Positions 9,984-23,550 of a stretch of DNA of 64,000 nucleotides are shown piece after piece. Made by a program: the position numbers and the translations under genes. Source of the stretch: Cladorhizidae sp. MBARI D1340-BT2. Its lineage: Eukaryota; Porifera; Demospongiae; Poecilosclerida; Cladorhizidae. Below the pieces are notes generated by a model that saw only the letters and a program-made list of their open reading frames with translations, made no database searches and was not told the DNA's origin. Position 1 is the first letter of the stretch. Every line of letters starts with the position of its first letter. Location: contig JAQNBH010000021.1 of NCBI GenBank assembly GCA_028752905.1, positions 1,024,501 to 1,088,500 of the forward strand, written 5' to 3'.

Positions 9984-10892
9984 AAGCGGTGGCCTGCCAG
10001 TGAAAAACCACTACATTTATTGATAATCTGTTGACATGTTGCAGATAAGGACCTTCTCTATCAGTTGACAAAATCTGGCACTTTGGTCTTGTTAATTAGG
10101 GCAGTTATGGATTGTAATCTTACTTGATGCTAAACATGTTAGCTTCGTAGATTATCCACACCACTGAATAGACTTGATGTATAGCTATTAAGATAGGACT
10201 CTCTAAGTGCTCTCTCTTGATACCAAACATCCATATATTCTGCACACTTCACTGTAATGGACTTGCAAGATAGGTATCTCTCAGTGTTCTCTATCTTGAG
10301 CTAAACATGTTAGCTTCATAGATTCTCCACACTTCACTGAATAGAGTTGATATATAGCTCTAAAGGTAGGCCTCTCTCTGTTCTCTCTCTTGATACCAAA
10401 CATCCGTATATTCTGCATACATAGAATCACAAGATAGGTTTCTCTATGTGTTCTCTATCTTGATGCTAAACAGGTTAGCTTCATAGATTCTCCACACTTC
10501 ACTGTATAAACTTGATATATAGCTATTAAGATAGGTCTCTCCCTGTGCTCTCTGTTGATATCAAACATCCATAATATTCTGCACAATTCACTGTAATGGA
10601 CTTGATATGATTCGAATGATAGGTTTCATTATGTGTTCTCTATCTTGATATTTGCCCTAATTTGGTCTATAATATGTTTCTCATTTTCCCCCCAAAAATC
10701 TTGCTTTTTTGCCGTAAAGCTCATAACTTTTCTACACTTTATCCAAAAAAGATAATTTTTATATCACCGAATAGCCCTTCTAATTATCTGTCTTTTATAC
10801 GTGCCAAAATTTTGTGTACTCTAAGTATTAGCAAGTTATGGTGATTTGAAGTGGTAAGGTTTGCGATCTTTCCTGGCGTTTTCCAGTTGCCA
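9984..10892 (+). repeat. Monomer 12 (909 bp)
   Basis: First monomer in the window with the GGATT head. T4C6, TATACGTG. Confidence 0.95.
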
Positions 10893-11801
10893 AAGCGGTG
10901 GCCTGCCAGTGAAAAACCACTACATTTATTGATAATCTGTTGACATGTTGCAGATAAGGACCTTCTCTATCAGTTGACAAAATCTGGCACTTTGGTCTTG
11001 TTAATTAGGGCAGTTATGGATTGTAATCTTACTTGATGCTAAACATGTTAGCTTCGTAGATTATCCACACCACTGAATAGACTTGATGTATAGCTATTAA
11101 GATAGGACTCTCTAAGTGCTCTCTCTTGATACCAAACATCCATATATTCTGCACACTTCACTGTAATGGACTTGCAAGATAGGTATCTCTCAGTGTTCTC
11201 TATCTTGAGCTAAACATGTTAGCTTCATAGATTCTCCACACTTCACTGAATAGAGTTGATATATAGCTCTAAAGGTAGGCCTCTCTCTGTTCTCTCTCTT
11301 GATACCAAACATCCGTATATTCTGCATACATAGAATCACAAGATAGGTTTCTCTATGTGTTCTCTATCTTGATGCTAAACAGGTTAGCTTCATAGATTCT
11401 CCACACTTCACTGTATAAACTTGATATATAGCTATTAAGATAGGTCTCTCCCTGTGCTCTCTGTTGATATCAAACATCCATAATATTCTGCACAATTCAC
11501 TGTAATGGACTTGATATGATTCGAATGATAGGTTTCATTATGTGTTCTCTATCTTGATATTTGCCCTAATTTGGTCTATAATATGTTTCTCATTTTCCCC
11601 CCAAAAATCTTGCTTTTTTGCCGTAAAGCTCATAACTTTTCTACACTTTATCCAAAAAAGATAATTTTTATATCACCGAATAGCCCTTCTAATTATCTGT
11701 CTTTTATATGTGCCAAAATTTTGTGTACTCTAAGTATTAGCAAGTTATGGTGATTTGAAGTGGTAAGGTTTGCGATCTTTCCTGGCGTTTTCCAGTTGCC
11801 A
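10893..11801 (+). repeat. Monomer 13 (909 bp)
   Basis: GGATT head, T4C6, TATATGTGCC. Confidence 0.95.
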
Positions 11802-12710
11802 AAGCGGTGGCCTGCCAGTGAAAAACCACTACATTTATTGATAATCTGTTGACATGTTGCAGATAAGGACCTTCTCTATCAGTTGACAAAATCTGGCACT
11901 TTGGTCTTGTTAATTAGGGCAGTTATGAATTGTAATCTTACTTGATGCTAAACATGTTAGCTTCGTAGATTATCCACACCACTGAATAGACTTGATGTAT
12001 AGCTATTAAGATAGGACTCTCTAAGTGCTCTCTCTTGATACCAAACATCCATATATTCTGCACACTTCACTGTAATGGACTTGCAAGATAGGTATCTCTC
12101 AGTGTTCTCTATCTTGAGCTAAACATGTTAGCTTCATAGATTCTCCACACTTCACTGAATAGAGTTGATATATAGCTCTAAAGGTAGGCCTCTCTCTGTT
12201 CTCTCTCTTGATACCAAACATCCGTATATTCTGCATACATAGAATCACAAGATAGGTTTCTCTATGTGTTCTCTATCTTGATGCTAAACAGGTTAGCTTC
12301 ATAGATTCTCCACACTTCACTGTATAAACTTGATATATAGCTATTAAGATAGGTCTCTCCCTGTGCTCTCTGTTGATATCAAACATCCATAATATTCTGC
12401 ACAATTCACTGTAATGGACTTGATATGATTCGAATGATAGGTTTCATTATGTGTTCTCTATCTTGATATTTGCCCTAATTTGGTCTATAATATGTTTCTC
12501 ATTTCCCCCCCAAAAATCTTGCTTTTTTGCCGTAAAGCTCATAACTTTTCTACACTTTATCCAAAAAAGATAATTTTTATATCACCGAATAGCCCTTCTA
12601 ATTATCTGTCTTTTATACGTGCCAAAATTTTGTGTACTCTAAGTATTAGCAAGTTATGGTGATTTGAAGTGGTAAGGTTTGCGATCTTTCCTGGCGTTTT
12701 CCAGTTGCCA
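11802..12710 (+). repeat. Monomer 14 (909 bp)
   Basis: GAATT head, T3C7, TATACGTG; resembles monomer 11. Confidence 0.95.
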
Positions 12711-13619
12711 AAGCGGTGGCCTGCCAGTGAAAAACCACTACATTTATTGATAATCTGTTGACATGTTGCAGATAAGGACCTTCTCTATCAGTTGACAAAA
12801 TCTGGCACTTTGGTCTTGTTAATTAGGGCAGTTATGGATTGTAATCTTACTTGATGCTAAACATGTTAGCTTCGTAGATTATCCACACCACTGAATAGAC
12901 TTGATGTATAGCTATTAAGATAGGACTCTCTAAGTGCTCTCTCTTGATACCAAACATCCATATATTCTGCACACTTCACTGTAATGGACTTGCAAGATAG
13001 GTATCTCTCAGTGTTCTCTATCTTGAGCTAAACATGTTAGCTTCATAGATTCTCCACACTTCACTGAATAGAGTTGATATATAGCTCTAAAGGTAGGCCT
13101 CTCTCTGTTCTCTCTCTTGATACCAAACATCCGTATATTCTGCATACATAGAATCACAAGATAGGTTTCTCTATGTGTTCTCTATCTTGATGCTAAACAG
13201 GTTAGCTTCATAGATTCTCCACACTTCACTGTATAAACTTGATATATAGCTATTAAGATAGGTCTCTCCCTGTGCTCTCTGTTGATATCAAACATCCATA
13301 CTATTCTGCACAATTCACTGTAATGGACTTGATATGATTCGAATGATAGGTTTCATTATGTGTTCTCTATCTTGATATTTGCCCTAATTTGGTCTATAAT
13401 ATGTTTCTCATTTTCCCCCCAAAAATCTTGCTTTTTTGCCGTAAAGCTCATAACTTTTCTACACTTTATCCAAAAAAGATAATTTTTATATCACCGAATA
13501 GCCCTTCTAATTATCTGTCTTTTATACGTGCCAAAATTTTGTGTACTCTAAGTATTAGCAAGTTATGGTGATTTGAAGTGGTAAGGTTTGCGATCTTTCC
13601 TGGCGTTTTCCAGTTGCCA
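12711..13619 (+). repeat. Monomer 15 (909 bp)
   Basis: GGATT head, T4C6. Private CCATACTATTCTG in S6. Confidence 0.95.
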
Positions 13620-14528
13620 AAGCGGTGGCCTGCCAGTGAAAAACCACTACATTTATTGATAATCTGTTGACATGTTGCAGATAAGGACCTTCTCTATCAG
13701 TTGACAAAATCTGGCACTTTGGTCTTGTTAATTAGGGCAGTTATGGATTGTAATCTTACTTGATGCTAAACATGTTAGCTTCGTAGATTATCCACACCAC
13801 TGAATAGACTTGATGTATAGCTATTAAGATAGGACTCTCTAAGTGCTCTCTCTTGATACCAAACATCCATATATTCTGCACACTTCACTGTAATGGACTT
13901 GCAAGATAGGTATCTCTCAGTGTTCTCTATCTTGAGCTAAACATGTTAGCTTCATAGATTCTCCACACTTCACTGAATAGAGTTGATATATAGCTCTAAA
14001 GGTAGGCCTCTCTCTGTTCTCTCTCTTGATACCAAACATCCGTATATTCTGCATACATAGAATCACAAGATAGGTTTCTCTATGTGTTCTCTATCTTGAT
14101 GCTAAACAGGTTAGCTTCATAGATTCTCCACACTTCACTGTATAAACTTGATATATAGCTATTAAGATAGGTCTCTCCCTGTGCTCTCTGTTGATATCAA
14201 ACATCCATAATATTCTGCACAATTCACTGTAATGGACTTGATATGATTCGAATGATAGGTTTCATTATGTGTTCTCTATCTTGATATTTGCCCTAATTTG
14301 GTCTATAATATGTTTCTCATTTCCCCCCCAAAAATCTTGCTTTTTTGCCGTAAAGCTCATAACTTTTCTACACTTTATCCAAAAAAGATAATTTTTATAT
14401 CACCGAATAGCCCTTCTAATTATCTGTCTTTTATACGTGCCAAAATTTTGAGTACTCTAAGTATTAGCAAGTTATGGTGATTTGAAGTGGTAAGGTTTGC
14501 GATCTTTCCTGGCGTTTTCCAGTTGCCA
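13620..14528 (+). repeat. Monomer 16 (909 bp)
   Basis: GGATT head, T3C7, TTTTGAGTACTC in the tail (usual form TTTTGTGTACTC). Shares this with monomer 20, 3613 bp on. Confidence 0.95.
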
Positions 14529-15412
14529 AAGCGGTGGCCTGCCAGTGAAAAACCACTACATTTATTGATAATCTGTTGACATGTTGCAGATAAGGACCTT
14601 CTCTATCAGTTGACAAAATCTGGCACTTTGGTCTTGTTAATTAGGGCAGTTATGGATTGTAATCTTACTTGATGCTAAACATGTTAGCTTCGTAGATTAT
14701 CCACACCACTGAATAGACTTGATGTATAGCTATTAAGATAGGACTCTCTAAGTGCTCTCTCTTGATACCAAACATCCATATATTCTGCACACTTCACTGT
14801 AATGGACTTGCAAGATAGGTATCTCTCAGTGTTCTCTATCTTGAGCTAAACATGTTAGCTTCATAGATTCTCCACACTTCACTGAATAGAGTTGATATAT
14901 AGCTCTAAAGGTAGGCCTCTCTCTGTTCTCTCTCTTGATACCAAACATCCGTATATTCTGCATACATAGAATCACAAGATAGGTTTCTCTATGTGTTCTC
15001 TATCTTGATGCTAAACAGGTTAGCTTCATAGATTCTCCACACTTCACTGTATAAACTTGATATATAGCTATTAAGATAGGTCTCTCCCTGTGCTCTCTGT
15101 TGATATCAAACATCCATAATATTCTGCACAATTCACTGTAATGGACTTGATATGATTCGAATGATAGGTTTCATTATGTGTTCTCTATCTTGATATTTGC
15201 CCTAATTTGGTCTATAATATGTTTCTCATTTTCCCCCCAAAAATCTTGCTTTTTTGCCGTAAAGCTCATAACTTTTCTACACTTTATCCAAAAAAGATAA
15301 TTTTTATATCACCGAATAGCCCGCGAATATTTTGTGTACTCTAAGTATTAGCAAGTTATGGTGATTTGAAGTGGTAAGGTTTGCGATCTTTCCTGGCGTT
15401 TTCCAGTTGCCA
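14529..15412 (+). repeat. Monomer 17 (884 bp)
   Basis: GGATT head. 25-bp tail deletion with junction near 15322, reading GCCCGCGAATATT. The G in GCG is private to this copy; other deletion copies read GCC. Confidence 0.95.
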
Positions 15413-16321
15413 AAGCGGTGGCCTGCCAGTGAAAAACCACTACATTTATTGTTAATCTGTTGACATGTTGCAGATAAGGACCTTCTCTATCAGTTGACAA
15501 AATCTGGCACTTTGGTCTTGTTAATTAGGGCAGTTATGAATTGTAATCTTACTTGATGCTAAACATGTTAGCTTCGTAGATTATCCACACCACTGAATAG
15601 ACTTGATGTATAGCTATTAAGATAGGACTCTCTAAGTGCTCTCTCTTGATACCAAACATCCATATATTCTGCACACTTCACTGTAATGGACTTGCAAGAT
15701 AGGTATCTCTCAGTGTTCTCTATCTTGAGCTAAACATGTTAGCTTCATAGATTCTCCACACTTCACTGAATAGAGTTGATATATAGCTCTAAAGGTAGGC
15801 CTCTCTCTGTTCTCTCTCTTGATACCAAACATCCGTATATTCTGCATACATAGAATCACAAGATAGGTTTCTCTATGTGTTCTCTATCTTGATGCTAAAC
15901 AGGTTAGCTTCATAGATTCTCCACACTTCACTGTATAAACTTGATATATAGCTATTAAGATAGGTCTCTCCCTGTGCTCTCTGTTGATATCAAACATCCA
16001 TAATATTCTGCACAATTCACTGTAATGGACTTGATATGATTCGAATGATAGGTTTCATTATGTGTTCTCTATCTTGATATTTGCCCTAATTTGGTCTATA
16101 ATATGTTTCTCATTTTCCCCCCAAAAATCTTGCTTTTTTGCCGTAAAGCTCATAACTTTTCTACACTTTATCCAAAAAAGATAATTTTTATATCACCGAA
16201 TAGCCCTTCTAATTATCTGTCTTTTATATGTGCCAAAATTTTGTGTACTCTAAGTATTAGCAAGTTATGGTGATTTGAAGTGGTAAGGTTTGCGATCTTT
16301 CCTGGCGTTTTCCAGTTGCCA
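15413..16321 (+). repeat. Monomer 18 (909 bp)
   Basis: GTTAATC in the head, GAATT, T4C6, TATATGTGCC. Confidence 0.95.
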
Positions 16322-17232
16322 AAGCGGTGGCCTGCCAGTGAAAAACCACTACATTTATTGATAATCTGTTGACATGTTGCAGATAAGGACCTTCTCTATC
16401 AGTTGACAAAATCTGGCACTTTGGTCTTGTTAATTAGGGCAGTTATGGATTGTAATCTTACTTGATGCTAAACATGTTAGCTTCGTAGATTATCCACACT
16501 TCACTGAATAGACTTGATGTATAGCTATTAAGATAGGACTCTCTAAGTGCTCTCTCTTGATACCAAACATCCATATATTCTGCACACTTCACTGTAATGG
16601 ACTTGCAAGATAGGTATCTCTCAGTGTTCTCTATCTTGAGCTAAACATGTTAGCTTCATAGATTCTCCACACTTCACTGAATAGACTTGATATATAGCTC
16701 TAAAGGTAGGCCTCTCTCTGTTCTCTCTCTTGATACCATACGTCCGTATATTCTGCATACATAGAATCACAAGATAGGTTTCTCTATGTGTTCTCTATCT
16801 TGATGCTAAACAGGTTAGCTTCATAGATTCTCCACACTTCACTGTATAAACTTGATATATAGCTATTAAGATAGGTCTCTCCCTGTGCTCTCTGTTGATA
16901 TCAAACATCCATAATATTCTGCACAATTCACTGTAATGGACTTGATATGATTCGAATGATAGGTTTCATTATGTGTTCTCTATCTTGATATTTGCCCTAA
17001 TTTGGTCTATAATATGTTTCTCATTTTTCCCCCAAAAATCTTGCTTTTTTGCCGTAAAGCTCATAACTTTTCTACACTTTATCCAAAAAAGATAATTTTT
17101 ATATCACCGAATAGCCCTTCTAATTATCTGTCTTTTATACGTGCCAAAATTTTGTGTACTCTAAGTATTAGCAAGTTATGGTGATTTGAAGTGGTAAGGT
17201 TTGCGATCTTTCCTGGCGTTTTCCAGTTGCCA
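16322..17232 (+). repeat. Monomer 19 (911 bp)
   Basis: GGATT head. S1 has CACACTTCACTG (+2), S3 has GAATAGACTTG, S4 has CCATACGTCCG. T5C5. A 914-class unit without the +3 in S2. Confidence 0.95.
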
Positions 17233-18141
17233 AAGCGGTGGCCTGCCAGTGAAAAACCACTACATTTATTGATAATCTGTTGACATGTTGCAGATAAGGA
17301 CCTTCTCTATCAGTTGACAAAATCTGGCACTTTGGTCTTGTTAATTAGGGCAGTTATGGATTGTAATCTTACTTGATGCTAAACATGTTAGCTTCGTAGA
17401 TTATCCACACCACTGAATAGACTTGATGTATAGCTATTAAGATAGGACTCTCTAAGTGCTCTCTCTTGATACCAAACATCCATATATTCTGCACACTTCA
17501 CTGTAATGGACTTGCAAGATAGGTATCTCTCAGTGTTCTCTATCTTGAGCTAAACATGTTAGCTTCATAGATTCTCCACACTTCACTGAATAGAGTTGAT
17601 ATATAGCTCTAAAGGTAGGCCTCTCTCTGTTCTCTCTCTTGATACCAAATATCCGTATATTCTGCATACATAGAATCACAAGATAGGTTTCTCTATGTGT
17701 TCTCTATCTTGATGCTAAACAGGTTAGCTTCATAGATTCTCCACACTTCACTGTATAAACTTGATATATAGCTATTAAGATAGGTCTCTCCCTGTGCTCT
17801 CTGTTGATATCAAACATCCATAATATTCTGCACAATTCACTGTAATGGACTTGATATGATTCGAATGATAGGTTTCATTATGTGTTCTCTATCTTGATAT
17901 TTGCCCTAATTTGGTCTATAATATGTTTCTCATTTCCCCCCCAAAAATCTTGCTTTTTTGCCGTAAAGCTCATAACTTTTCTACACTTTATCCAAAAAAG
18001 ATAATTTTTATATCACCGAATAGCCCTTCTAATTATCTGTCTTTTATACGTGCCAAAATTTTGAGTACTCTAAGTATTAGCAAGTTATGGTGATTTGAAG
18101 TGGTAAGGTTTGCGATCTTTCCTGGCGTTTTCCAGTTGCCA
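17233..18141 (+). repeat. Monomer 20 (909 bp)
   Basis: GGATT head, CCAAATATCCG in S4, T3C7, GAGTACTC. Confidence 0.95.
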
Positions 18142-19025
18142 AAGCGGTGGCCTGCCAGTGAAAAACCACTACATTTATTGATAATCTGTTGACATGTTGC
18201 AGATAAGGACCTTCTCTATCAGTTGACAAAATCTGGCACTTTGGTCTTGTTAATTAGGGCAGTTATGGATTGTAATCTTACTTGATGCTAAACATGTTAG
18301 CTTCGTAGATTATCCACACCACTGAATAGACTTGATGTATAGCTATTAAGATAGGACTCTCTAAGTGCTCTCTCTTGATACCAAACATCCATATATTCTG
18401 CACACTTCACTGTAATGGACTTGCAAGATAGGTATCTCTCAGTGTTCTCTATCTTGAGCTAAACATGTTAGCTTCATAGATTCTCCACACTTCACTGAAT
18501 AGAGTTGATATATAGCTCTAAAGGTAGGCCTCTCTCTGTTCTCTCTCTTGATACCAAACATCCGTATATTCTGCATACATAGAATCACAAGATAGGTTTC
18601 TCTATGTGTTCTCTATCTTGATGCTAAACAGGTTAGCTTCATAGATTCTCCACACTTCACTGTATAAACTTGATATATAGCTATTAAGATAGGTCTCTCC
18701 CTGTGCTCTCTGTTGATATCAAACATCCATAATATTCTGCACAATTCACTGTAATGGACTTGATATGATTCGAATGATAGGTTTCATTATGTGTTCTCTA
18801 TCTTGATATTTGCCCTAATTTGGTCTATAATATGTTTCTCATTTTCCCCCCAAAAATCTTGCTTTTTTGCCGTAAAGCTCATAACTTTTCTACACTTTAT
18901 CCAAAAAAGATAATTTTTATATCACCGAATAGCCCGCCAATATTTTGTGTACTCTAAGTATTAGCAAGTTATGGTGATTTGAAGTGGTAAGGTTTGCGAT
19001 CTTTCCTGGCGTTTTCCAGTTGCCA
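18142..19025 (+). repeat. Monomer 21 (884 bp)
   Basis: GGATT head. 25-bp tail deletion, junction near 18935, reading GCCCGCCAATATT. T4C6. Confidence 0.95.
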
Positions 19026-19934
19026 AAGCGGTGGCCTGCCAGTGAAAAACCACTACATTTATTGTTAATCTGTTGACATGTTGCAGATAAGGACCTTCTC
19101 TATCAGTTGACAAAATCTGGCACTTTGGTCTTGTTAATTAGGGCAGTTATGAATTGTAATCTTACTTGATGCTAAACATGTTAGCTTCGTAGATTATCCA
19201 CACCACTGAATAGACTTGATGTATAGCTATTAAGATAGGACTCTCTAAGTGCTCTCTCTTGATACCAAACATCCATATATTCTGCACACTTCACTGTAAT
19301 GGACTTGCAAGATAGGTATCTCTCAGTGTTCTCTATCTTGAGCTAAACATGTTAGCTTCATAGATTCTCCACACTTCACTGAATAGAGTTGATATATAGC
19401 TCTAAAGGTAGGCCTCTCTCTGTTCTCTCTCTTGATACCAAACATCCGTATATTCTGCATACATAGAATCACAAGATAGGTTTCTCTATGTGTTCTCTAT
19501 CTTGATGCTAAACAGGTTAGCTTCATAGATTCTCCACACTTCACTGTATAAACTTGATATATAGCTATTAAGATAGGTCTCTCCCTGTGCTCTCTGTTGA
19601 TATCAAACATCCATAATATTCTGCACAATTCACTGTAATGGACTTGATATGATTCGAATGATAGGTTTCATTATGTGTTCTCTATCTTGATATTTGCCCT
19701 AATTTGGTCTATAATATGTTTCTCATTTTTCCCCCAAAAATCTTGCTTTTTTGCCGTAAAGCTCATAACTTTTCTACACTTTATCCAAAAAAGATAATTT
19801 TTATATCACCGAATAGCCCTTCTAATTATCTGTCTTTTATATGTGCCAAAATTTTGTGTACTCTAAGTATTAGCAAGTTATGGTGATTTGAAGTGGTAAG
19901 GTTTGCGATCTTTCCTGGCGTTTTCCAGTTGCCA
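19026..19934 (+). repeat. Monomer 22 (909 bp)
   Basis: GTTAATC head, GAATT, T5C5, TATATGTGCC; follows an 884-bp unit, as monomer 18 does. Confidence 0.95.
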
Positions 19935-20823
19935 AAGCGGTGGCCTGCCAGTGAAAAACCACTACATTTATTGATAATCTGTTGACATGTTGCAGATAAG
20001 GACCTTCTCTATCAGTTGACAAAATCTGGCACTTTGGTCTTGTTAATTAGGGCAGTTATGGATTGTAATCTTACTTGATGCTAAACATGTTAGCTTCGTA
20101 GATTATCCACACTTCACTGAATAGACTTGATGTATAGCTATTAAGATAGGACTCTCTAAGTGCTCTCTCTTGATACCAAACATCCATATTATATTCTGCA
20201 CACTTCACTGTAATGGACTTGCAAGATAGGTATCTCTCAGTGTTCTCTATCTTGAGCTAAACATGTTAGCTTCATAGATTCTCCACACTTCACTGAATAG
20301 ACTTGATATATAGCTCTAAAGGTAGGCCTCTCTCTGTTCTCTCTCTTGATACCATACGTCCGTATATTCTGCATACATAGAATCACAAGATAGGTTTCTC
20401 TATGTGTTCTCTATCTTGATGCTAAACAGGTTAGCTTCATAGATTCTCCACACTTCACTGTATAAACTTGATATATAGCTATTAAGATAGGTCTCTCCCT
20501 GTGCTCTCTGTTGATATCAAACATCCATAATATTCTGCACAATTCACTGTAATGGACTTGATATGATTCGAATGATAGGTTTCATTATGTGTTCTCTATC
20601 TTGATATTTGCCCTAATTTGGTCTATAATATGTTTCTCATTTTCCCCCCAAAAATCTTGCTTTTTTGCCGTAAAGCTCATAACTTTTCTACACTTTATCC
20701 AAAAAAGATAATTTTTATATCACCGAATAGCCCGCCAATATTTTGTGTACTCTAAGTATTAGCAAGTTATGGTGATTTGAAGTGGTAAGGTTTGCGATCT
20801 TTCCTGGCGTTTTCCAGTTGCCA
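19935..20823 (+). repeat. Monomer 23 (889 bp)
   Basis: Combines the 914-class insertions (+2 in S1, +3 TATTATATT in S2, CCATACGTCCG) with the 25-bp tail deletion near 20733. A recombinant of two classes. Confidence 0.95.
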
Positions 20824-21732
20824 AAGCGGTGGCCTGCCAGTGAAAAACCACTACATTTATTGATAATCTGTTGACATGTTGCAGATAAGGACCTTCTCTA
20901 TCAGTTGACAAAATCTGGCACTTTGGTCTTGTTAATTAGGGCAGTTATGGATTGTAATCTTACTTGATGCTAAACATGTTAGCTTCGTAGATTATCCACA
21001 CCACTGAATAGACTTGATGTATAGCTATTAAGATAGGACTCTCTAAGTGCTCTCTCTTGATACCAAACATCCATATATTCTGCACACTTCACTGTAATGG
21101 ACTTGCAAGATAGGTATCTCTCAGTGTTCTCTATCTTGAGCTAAACATGTTAGCTTCATAGATTCTCCACACTTCACTGAATAGAGTTGATATATAGCTC
21201 TAAAGGTAGGCCTCTCTCTGTTCTCTCTCTTGATACCAAACATCCGTATATTCTGCATACATAGAATCACAAGATAGGTTTCTCTATGTGTTCTCTATCT
21301 TGATGCTAAACAGGTTAGCTTCATAGATTCTCCACACTTCACTGTATAAACTTGATATATAGCTATTAAGATAGGTCTCTCCCTGTGCTCTCTGTTGATA
21401 TCAAACATCCATAATATTCTGCACAATTCACTGTAATGGACTTGATATGATTCGAATGATAGGTTTCATTATGTGTTCTCTATCTTGATATTTGCCCTAA
21501 TTTGGTCTATAATATGTTTCTCATTTTCCCCCCAAAAATCTTGCTTTTTTGCCGTAAAGCTCATAACTTTTCTACACTTTATCCAAAAAAGATAATTTTT
21601 ATATCACCGAATAGCCCTTCTAATTATCTGTCTTTTATACGTGCCAAAATTTTGTGTACTCTAAGTATTAGCAAGTTATGGTGATTTGAAGTGGTAAGGT
21701 TTGCGATCTTTCCTGGCGTTTTCCAGTTGCCA
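20824..21732 (+). repeat. Monomer 24 (909 bp)
   Basis: GGATT head, GATAATC, T4C6, TATACGTG. Confidence 0.95.
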
Positions 21733-22641
21733 AAGCGGTGGCCTGCCAGTGAAAAACCACTACATTTATTGATAATCTGTTGACATGTTGCAGATAAGGA
21801 CCTTCTCTATCAGTTGACAAAATCTGGCACTTTGGTCTTGTTAATTAGGGCAGTTATGGATTGTAATCTTACTTGATGCTAAACATGTTAGCTTCGTAGA
21901 TTATCCACACCACTGAATAGACTTGATGTATAGCTATTAAGATAGGACTCTCTAAGTGCTCTCTCTTGATACCAAACATCCATATATTCTGCACACTTCA
22001 CTGTAATGGACTTGCAAGATAGGTATCTCTCAGTGTTCTCTATCTTGAGCTAAACATGTTAGCTTCATAGATTCTCCACACTTCACTGAATAGAGTTGAT
22101 ATATAGCTCTAAAGGTAGGCCTCTCTCTGTTCTCTCTCTTGATACCAAACATCCGTATATTCTGCATACATAGAATCACAAGATAGGTTTCTCTATGTGT
22201 TCTCTATCTTGATGCTAAACAGGTTAGCTTCATAGATTCTCCACACTTCACTGTATAAACTTGATATATAGCTATTAAGATAGGTCTCTCCCTGTGCTCT
22301 CTGTTGATATCAAACATCCATAATATTCTGCACAATTCACTGTAATGGACTTGATATGATTCGAATGATAGGTTTCATTATGTGTTCTCTATCTTGATAT
22401 TTGCCCTAATTTGGTCTATAATATGTTTCTCATTTTCCCCCCAAAAATCTTGCTTTTTTGCCGTAAAGCTCATAACTTTTCTACACTTTATCCAAAAAAG
22501 ATAATTTTTATATCACCGAATAGCCCTTCTAATTATCTGTCTTTTGTACGTGCCAAAATTTTGAGTACTCTAAGTATTAGCAAGTTATGGTGATTTGAAG
22601 TGGTAAGGTTTGCGATCTTTCCTGGCGTTTTCCAGTTGCCA
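21733..22641 (+). repeat. Monomer 25 (909 bp)
   Basis: GGATT head, T4C6, GTACGTG with GAGTACTC. Confidence 0.95.
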
Positions 22642-23550
22642 AAGCGGTGGCCTGCCAGTGAAAAACCACTACATTTATTGATAATCTGTTGACATGTTGC
22701 AGATAAGGACCTTCTCTATCAGTTGACAAAATCTGGCACTTTGGTCTTGTTAATTAGGGCAGTTATGGATTGTAATCTTACTTGATGCTAAACATGTTAG
22801 CTTCGTAGATTATCCACACCACTGAATAGACTTGATGTATAGCTATTAAGATAGGACTCTCTAAGTGCTCTCTCTTGATACCAAACATCCATATATTCTG
22901 CACACTTCACTGTAATGGACTTGCAAGATAGGTATCTCTCAGTGTTCTCTATCTTGAGCTAAACATGTTAGCTTCATAGATTCTCCACTCTTCACTGAAT
23001 AGAGTTGATATATAGCTCTAAAGGTAGGCCTCTCTCTGTTCTCTCTCTTGATACCAAATATCCGTATATTCTGCATACATAGAATCACAAGATAGGTTTC
23101 TCTATGTGTTCTCTATCTTGATGCTAAACAGGTTAGCTTCATAGATTCTCCACACTTCACTGTATAAACTTGATATATAGCTATTAAGATAGGTCTCTCC
23201 CTGTGCTCTCTGTTGATATCAAACATCCATAATATTCTGCACAATTCACTGTAATGGACTTGATATGATTCGAATGATAGGTTTCATTATGTGTTCTCTA
23301 TCTTGATATTTGCCCTAATTTGGTCTATAATATGTTTCTCATTTTCCCCCCAAAAATCTTGCTTTTTTGCCGTAAAGCTCATAACTTTTCTACACTTTAT
23401 CCAAAAAAGATAATTTTTATATCACCGAATAGCCCTTCTAATTATCTGTCTTTTATACGTGCCAAAATTTTGAGTACTCTAAGTATTAGCAAGTTATGGT
23501 GATTTGAAGTGGTAAGGTTTGCGATCTTTCCTGGCGTTTTCCAGTTGCCA
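22642..23550 (+). repeat. Monomer 26 (909 bp)
   Basis: GGATT head, private CTCCACTCTTC in S3, AAATATCCG, T4C6, GAGTACTC. Counterpart of monomer 20. Confidence 0.95.

Larger units (their letters stand above)
17233..19934 (+). repeat. Higher-order block, monomers 20-22, copy 1 (displacement 5409 bp)
   Basis: Lengths 909, 884, 909. The first monomer carries AAATATCCG and GAGTACTC, the second the 25-bp tail deletion, the third GTTAATC. The same order recurs at 22642. Confidence 0.88.
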
